Assembly: GCF_040659735.1 (NCBI RefSeq)
Contig: NZ_JBFANZ010000006.1
Span: 114,671-178,670 of the forward strand
Direction of reading: 5' to 3'
Origin: Micromonospora_I sp040659735
GTDB taxonomy: Bacteria > Actinomycetota > Actinomycetes > Mycobacteriales > Micromonosporaceae
Length of the DNA stretch: 64,000 nucleotides
Shown: positions 60,512 to 64,000 of the stretch, piece by piece
How positions within the stretch are numbered: the first letter of the stretch is position 1
Layout of the letters: every line of letters begins with the position of its first letter
Position numbers and translations under genes: made by a program
The notes under the pieces: generated by a model
The model's input: only the letters and a program-made list of their open reading frames with translations
Told to the model about the DNA's origin: nothing
Database searches by the model: none

Positions 60512-60517
60512 TACGAT
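60512..60517 (+). promoter_or_regulatory. -10 box (TACGAT) of the small membrane-protein gene
   Basis: TACGAT lies 6 nt before ATG 60524; no Shine-Dalgarno. Confidence 0.5.
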
Positions 60518-60523
60518 CGACGA

Positions 60524-60733
60524 ATGGTGGTGGTCTCGATCACGTTGGGATTCGGCGTCGCATTGGTCGGCGGCCTGGTCGGCTATCTGGCGTGGCGGGA
60601 CCGGGCGCGGCAGTCGCCCGCCGAGGAGAGTTCCGCCGGCCGCGCGGCGCGCGCCAACGCGCATCGGCACGAGGCGGAACGGCATGCCGGGCAGAGCCAC
60701 CAGACAACCCGCGGTCAGGTGCACGGTCCCTGA
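60524..60733 (+). CDS. Small membrane protein of unknown function
   Basis: 69 residues: one N-terminal membrane span (VVVSITLGFGVALVGGLVGYLAW) then a hydrophilic Ala/Arg/His/Glu tail. No family recognised. ATG 60524 has a TANNNT box 6 nt upstream, favouring a real leaderless gene, and codon bias is reasonable, but such a short sequence cannot be certain. Confidence 0.5.
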   Translation: MVVVSITLGFGVALVGGLVGYLAWRDRARQSPAEESSAGRAARANAHRHEAERHAGQSHQTTRGQVHGP

Positions 60734-60967
60734 TCGACCGGGCAGGAAAACGGCAGCGAGCCATCTCGCGGACGATCCGCTGATAACGTCAGCCCGTCGC
60801 GTGGCTGGCGTCGGCGCCTGTCCCCGCACCCCCCGGACCGTGGACCGTGTCGTTTGAGACGCATCGGCAACGGTGTTCGCGACCGCTCGGTCGCGTAGGC
60901 CGCTCGGTGGACGGGGGCAACGGTGACCTCGAGCCCGCTCTCCTCAGGGAGCTGTGATGGTGACCCG

Positions 60968-61726
60968 ATGATCGAGGCGCGTGATCTCGGCATCCAGTTC
61001 ACGCGCCATCGGCTGCGGCATTTCAAGCTGCGCGAGCTGTTCATCCATGGTGGTCGACGGGAGCCGAAGCGGACCGGGTTCTGGCCGCTGCGGCACGTGT
61101 CGTTCACGGTCTCGGCGGGGGACACGGTCGGCATCATCGGGCGGAACGGCACGGGTAAGAGCACACTCTTGCGACTCATCGCGGGCGTGCTGATCCCGGA
61201 CGAGGGGTCTGTCCACGTACGCGGGGCGGTAGCGCCGCTGCTGGAACTCTCCGCCGGCTTCTCCAACGACCTGACCGGACGGGAAAACCTGCATCTGGTC
61301 GGTTCGTTGCATGGTCTCAGCCGGCCATTTCTCAGGGCGAAGTTCGACGAGATCGTCGAGTTCGCCGGCGAGCAGGTGCAGAAGGCGATCGACACCCCGG
61401 TGCGGCACTACTCGTCCGGGATGAAGGTGCGGCTGGGCTTCTCGGTGATCGCCCAGTTACCGCATCCCATTCTCCTGATGGACGAGGTGATGGCCGTTGG
61501 CGACGCGGAGTTCCGCGCGAAGTGTTACGCCACGATCGAGCGGCTGCTCGCGGAGGGGCGCACGCTGGTCCTGGTCTCCCACAATGAGGGCGATCTGACG
61601 CGGTTCTGCCTCCGTGGCCTCTACTTCGACGCCGGTGTGCTGCGCGTCGACGGGACGGTGCGGGAGGCGTTGGACGCCTACCACGGTGTCCCGGCGACCT
61701 CGGGCTCCGCGGGGCCGAGCAACTGA
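60968..61726 (+). CDS. ABC transporter ATPase, polysaccharide/teichoic-acid exporter type
   Basis: 252 residues from ATG 60968. TagH/Wzt-like ATPase: IEARDLGIQFTRHRLRHFKLREL start, Walker A IGRNGTGKSTLLRLIAGVL, signature HYSSGMKVRLGFSV, Walker B ILLMDEVMAVGD and H-loop LVSHNEGD. It would power export of a lipid-linked glycan. No permease gene is adjacent, so its partner is elsewhere or lost. The position is not part of the conserved origin set. Confidence 0.88.
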   Translation: MIEARDLGIQFTRHRLRHFKLRELFIHGGRREPKRTGFWPLRHVSFTVSAGDTVGIIGRNGTGKSTLLRLIAGVLIPDEGSVHVRGAVAPLLELSAGFSNDLTGRENLHLVGSLHGLSRPFLRAKFDEIVEFAGEQVQKAIDTPVRHYSSGMKVRLGFSVIAQLPHPILLMDEVMAVGDAEFRAKCYATIERLLAEGRTLVLVSHNEGDLTRFCLRGLYFDAGVLRVDGTVREALDAYHGVPATSGSAGPSN

Positions 61727-62062
61727 TCCTGCTGCTGGGACGGTCAGCGTGACGCTGCTGCACCGCGGGGCGGATCCGGGCGACGGAGTCCGTTCGGGGC
61801 GACCGGCCCCGGCGTTGACGTGCGCAGCTACTGGATGGGCATGACCGGCGGCGACTGGCGCCGAACGGGGAAGCGTGCGATCAAGCGGGAGCTGGGATTC
61901 GCCGGGCTGCCGCACACGCATCACGCCGGGGAGGACACGGCGGAGCTCGCGCAGGTGACGCATGCGCTGACCGACGTGCAGCGCCGCAGAGCGCAGCGGT
62001 TCGGGTGGGACGGAGAGCTGACTGGGCGCAGGTCCCTGAGCAGTGCGAAGATCGCAGGCGTG
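61727..62062 (+). other. Region between ABC ATPase and YbaK-like genes; possible N-terminal extension
   Basis: 336 bases. The frame of the next gene is open upstream to a GTG near 61820, and the extra ~80 codons (with RRTGKRAIKRELGFAGLPH and LTDVQRRRAQRFGWDGEL) have GC-rich third positions, so they could be coding. They lie before the recognised domain. Otherwise nothing seen. Confidence 0.4.
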
Positions 62063-62605
62063 ATGGGAAATCTGAAGACGGAGCCGGCCCGGAGCCGTCC
62101 CGACCTGCTGGCGCCGCCGGTGTCGGCCGCGCTGGAGCTGTGGCCTGTCGACGCGCCGGTCGACGTCGAAAACGTGCTTGTCGCCCCGATCGACGCCGCT
62201 CTCGCGGACACCGCCGCGTTCTGCGAGGCGTACGACGTGGGGCTGGAGGTGTCGGCCAACTGTGTCGTGATCGCGGGCAAGCGCGAGGGCGAGCTCCGCT
62301 ATGTGGCCTGCGTCGTACTGGCGACGACGCGCGCGGATGTCAACGGTCTGGTCCGCCGTCACCTGGGTGTGCGCAAGGCGAGCTTCGCCCCGATGGCGGA
62401 GGCGGTGGAGCTGAGCGGCATGGAGTACGGCGGAATCACACCGGTCGGGCTGCCGGACCATTGGCCGATTCTTGTCGACGCACGGGTTGTCGCCGTTCCG
62501 CACGTGATCGTCGGATCGGGCGTACGGCACAGCAAGATCGTGATCCCGGGCCCCGCCCTCGGCGCGCTGCCCAACGCCCAGGTCATGGACGGCCTGGCGA
62601 AGTAG
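62063..62605 (+). CDS. YbaK/EbsC-like aminoacyl-tRNA deacylase family protein
   Basis: 180 residues from ATG 62063. YbaK/aminoacyl-tRNA-associated fold: FCEAYDVGLEVSANCVVIAGKREGELRYVACVV, GLVRRHLGVRKASFAPMAEAVELSGMEYGGITPVGLP and VVAVPHVIVGSGVRHSKIVIPGP. Members hydrolyse misacylated tRNA. Start is uncertain: the frame is open upstream to about 61820. Ends before a strong hairpin shared with the convergent gene. Confidence 0.8.
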   Translation: MGNLKTEPARSRPDLLAPPVSAALELWPVDAPVDVENVLVAPIDAALADTAAFCEAYDVGLEVSANCVVIAGKREGELRYVACVVLATTRADVNGLVRRHLGVRKASFAPMAEAVELSGMEYGGITPVGLPDHWPILVDARVVAVPHVIVGSGVRHSKIVIPGPALGALPNAQVMDGLAK

Positions 62606-62614
62606 TCGGCGCGC

Positions 62615-62655
62615 AGCCGAGCCGGACCGGTCGGGGGACCGTGTCCGGCTCGGCT
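62615..62655. terminator. Bidirectional terminator
   Basis: Perfect 13-bp stem AGCCGAGCCGGAC/GTCCGGCTCGGCT between the convergent YbaK-like and DsbA-like genes. Confidence 0.8.
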
Positions 62656-62674
62656 GACGACAACGATCAATACC

Positions 62675-62688
62675 GTTGCACGTGAAAC
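62675..62688. promoter_or_regulatory. parS-like site, one mismatch
   Basis: GTTGCACGTGAAAC, one base off the core, 15 kb from oriC on the side away from parAB. A 7-bp inverted repeat ACCGTTG/CAACGGT (62672-62678, 62691-62697) overlaps it, so it might instead be part of a hairpin. Confidence 0.5.
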
Positions 62689-62696
62689 ATCAACGG

Positions 62697-63407
62697 TCAG
62701 ACGGCACAGGAGTCGTCGGCGCACTCGCCGGCTTTCGGGGCGGCACCGGACGGTTCACCGACAGGTCGGATCACCGCGTCGGCCGCCTCACGCCGCGACA
62801 CCTCGTCGAGCACGGATCGCAGCGTCTCCGGCTCCTGAGCGCCGGTGACCGCGTACTTCCCGGCGAAGACGAAGGTCGGCACGCTGGTCACGCCGAGTTC
62901 CCGGGCCGCGTCCAGTTCCCCGCGCACCTCCGCCACTCCGGCGGACGAGTCCAGGAACTCGCGTACCTCGGTCTCGTCCAGCCCGACCCCGCCGGCGAGT
63001 GTGGCAAGCGCGGACCGTGACCCGACGTCGACACCGTCGGTGAAGTGCGCCTGGTAGAGGGCGTCGATCATCTCGGCGGCGCGCCCCCGCGACGTCGCGA
63101 ACCAGACCAGCCGGTGCGCGTCGAAGGTGTTGGCGCTGACGGCGTGGTCGAAGTGCAGCGTCAGGCCGGACTGGGCGGCCGCGCCGGTGGTGTGTTCAAA
63201 GATCTGTCGGGCCCGCTCGGGGCCGCCGAACTTGGCGGCGAGGGCGTCGACCAGGGGCTCCGGCTTGTGGACCGGCTGCGGGTCGAGCTGGAACGGGCGG
63301 AACCGGATCGTTACTTCGCCGTCGTAGGACTCCAAGGCCTGCTCCAGCCGGCGCTTGCCGATGTAGCACCAGGGGCAGACCACGTCCGAATAGATTTCAA
63401 TCTCCAC
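62697..63407 (-). CDS. DsbA-family oxidoreductase, FrnE-like
   Basis: 236 residues from GTG 63407. Begins VEIEIYSDVVCPWCYIGKRRLE with the thioredoxin-fold CPWC active site; helical insertion (about 60-170); VTSVPTFVFAGKYAVTGAQ with cis-Pro. Typical of FrnE/2-hydroxychromene isomerase-like proteins, cytoplasmic disulfide or glutathione-type enzymes. C-terminus has two extra Cys (AGECADDSCAV) that may be a redox pair. 20 bases after the sufE stop on the same strand. Confidence 0.9.
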   Translation of the reverse strand: MEIEIYSDVVCPWCYIGKRRLEQALESYDGEVTIRFRPFQLDPQPVHKPEPLVDALAAKFGGPERARQIFEHTTGAAAQSGLTLHFDHAVSANTFDAHRLVWFATSRGRAAEMIDALYQAHFTDGVDVGSRSALATLAGGVGLDETEVREFLDSSAGVAEVRGELDAARELGVTSVPTFVFAGKYAVTGAQEPETLRSVLDEVSRREAADAVIRPVGEPSGAAPKAGECADDSCAV

Positions 63408-63427
63408 GATCGCGGCAACGTCGTGAG

Positions 63428-63868
63428 TCAGGCGATCTGTTCCCGGACCTGTCGCTTGAGCCGCCCGAGGATCGCGGTGCCGCCCCGCAGCCGCAGCGGG
63501 CTGATCGCCTGGGCGAGTCCCATCCGCTGATAAAGATCGTCGGGTACGGCCAGCACCTCGGCGGCGGTCGCGCCGGCCAGTCCTTCGGCGAGAATCCCCG
63601 CGAAGGCGCGGGTCGTCGGTGCCTCGAGCGGGCAGTCGAACCACAGGGTGACCTTTTCGTCAGCGGCCGAGCCGCCGTTACCCGCCGGGCCGACTTCGGC
63701 GCGGAGGAAGAACGGCGTCTGACACTCGGTCACCTGCTCCATCCCCTCGGCGGTGATCCCCGCCGGCAGCGCCGGCACCGCGTCGGAGAACTCCAGCAGC
63801 ATCTCCAGCACCACGTCGCGTGGTGCGGTGGCGAACTCGTCGACGATCTCGGCCAGCTTCGGTGGCAT
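63428..63868 (-). CDS. sufE: SufE-family sulfur acceptor
   Basis: 146 residues from ATG 63868. SufE fold: PPKLAEIVDEFATAPRDVVLEMLLEFSD start and the catalytic Cys in VTECQTPFFLRAEV (about residue 49), then GLAGATAAEVLAVPDDLYQRMGL. It accepts sulfur from a SufS-type desulfurase for Fe-S cluster assembly. TAGGCT lies 6 nt before the ATG on the minus strand, so probably leaderless. Confidence 0.93.
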   Translation of the reverse strand: MPPKLAEIVDEFATAPRDVVLEMLLEFSDAVPALPAGITAEGMEQVTECQTPFFLRAEVGPAGNGGSAADEKVTLWFDCPLEAPTTRAFAGILAEGLAGATAAEVLAVPDDLYQRMGLAQAISPLRLRGGTAILGRLKRQVREQIA

Positions 63869-63874
63869 GACGTC

Positions 63875-63880
63875 AGCCTA
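63875..63880 (-). promoter_or_regulatory. -10 box (TAGGCT) of a leaderless sufE transcript
   Basis: TAGGCT on the minus strand, 6 nt before ATG 63868. Confidence 0.5.
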
Positions 63881-63940
63881 CCGTCGGGGAGCGGCGCGTC
63901 GGCCGGCCGAGGCGTCGGCAGGCCCGAAAGCGTCGGCAGG

Positions 63941-64000
63941 TCAGTTGTTGGCGCTGGCCTCGCTGATGTCGCTCAGCGCGGAATCCGGGTCCATCAGCAT
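63941..64000 (-). CDS. C-terminal end of an unidentified gene (partial)
   Basis: An open frame enters from the right edge on the minus strand and stops at TGA (complement at 63941-63943), giving 19 residues (MDPDSALSDISEASANN end). In actinobacteria sufE often follows a rhodanese-type sulfurtransferase gene, so that is one possibility, but the piece is too short to decide. Confidence 0.45.
   Translation of the reverse strand: MLMDPDSALSDISEASANN

Overview
The window is high-GC actinobacterial chromosome centred on the replication origin. Gene content and order (rpmH-dnaA-oriC-dnaN-gnd-recF-dciA-gyrB-gyrA-DUF3566-tRNA-Ile-tRNA-Ala on one side, rnpA-yidD-yidC-jag-rsmG-parA-parB on the other), GTTTCACGTGAAAC parS sites and many GTG/TTG or leaderless starts point to Micromonosporaceae (Micromonospora or a close relative). 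The genus is inferred from memory of synteny, not from a search.

Layout. 1-6.7 kb: zinc-ribbon protein, dnaB, a repeat-rich membrane protein, the rpsF-ssb-rpsR-rplI operon and a secreted protein. 6.9-20.5 kb: endonuclease IV, two polytopic membrane proteins of GT-C/YfhO type, a class A penicillin-binding protein, a DUF5318 protein, a PadR regulator with a perfect operator, inositol-phosphate synthase, a lamin-tail secreted protein, an alkyltransferase and an NfeD-flotillin pair. 20.5-35.7 kb: CCA-adding enzyme, an unknown protein, murJ, a membrane pseudokinase, sigM with its downstream partner, trxB-trxA, cwlM, a GNAT protein, an aminotransferase, a D-Ala-D-Ala ligase homologue and a HIT-like protein. 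35.7-38.1 kb: about 2.4 kb without an intact gene, carrying three parS or parS-like sites and gene relics. 38.1-44.5 kb: parB, parA, rsmG, jag, yidC, yidD, rnpA and rpmH, all leftward. 44.5-48 kb: dnaA and oriC. 48-59.9 kb: dnaN, gnd, recF, dciA, an MFS exporter, a hypothetical protein, gyrB, gyrA and a DUF3566 protein. 60-64 kb: two tRNAs, a DLW-39 miniprotein, an orphan polysaccharide-type ABC ATPase, a YbaK-like protein, a DsbA/FrnE protein, SufE and a truncated gene.

How the genes work together. DnaA, oriC, DnaN, RecF, DciA, DnaB, SSB and gyrase form the replication core; ParA, ParB and clustered parS segregate the origin; MurJ, the pseudokinase, CwlM, the PBP and the D-Ala ligase homologue serve the cell wall. 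SigM with its putative anti-sigma partner sits beside the thioredoxin pair, which has a SigM/SigH/SigR-like promoter.

Most notable non-coding signals: a parS centred inside a perfect 13-bp inverted repeat of DnaA-box-like sequence (35839-35918); perfect DnaA boxes outside oriC (before the pseudokinase gene, before dnaA and between gyrB and gyrA) although oriC itself has no perfect TTATCCACA; an rpsF leader that can fold over its own Shine-Dalgarno; and a recurring TANNNT-6/7 nt-start arrangement indicating many leaderless mRNAs. I saw no CRISPR array, rRNA operon, insertion sequence or intein.
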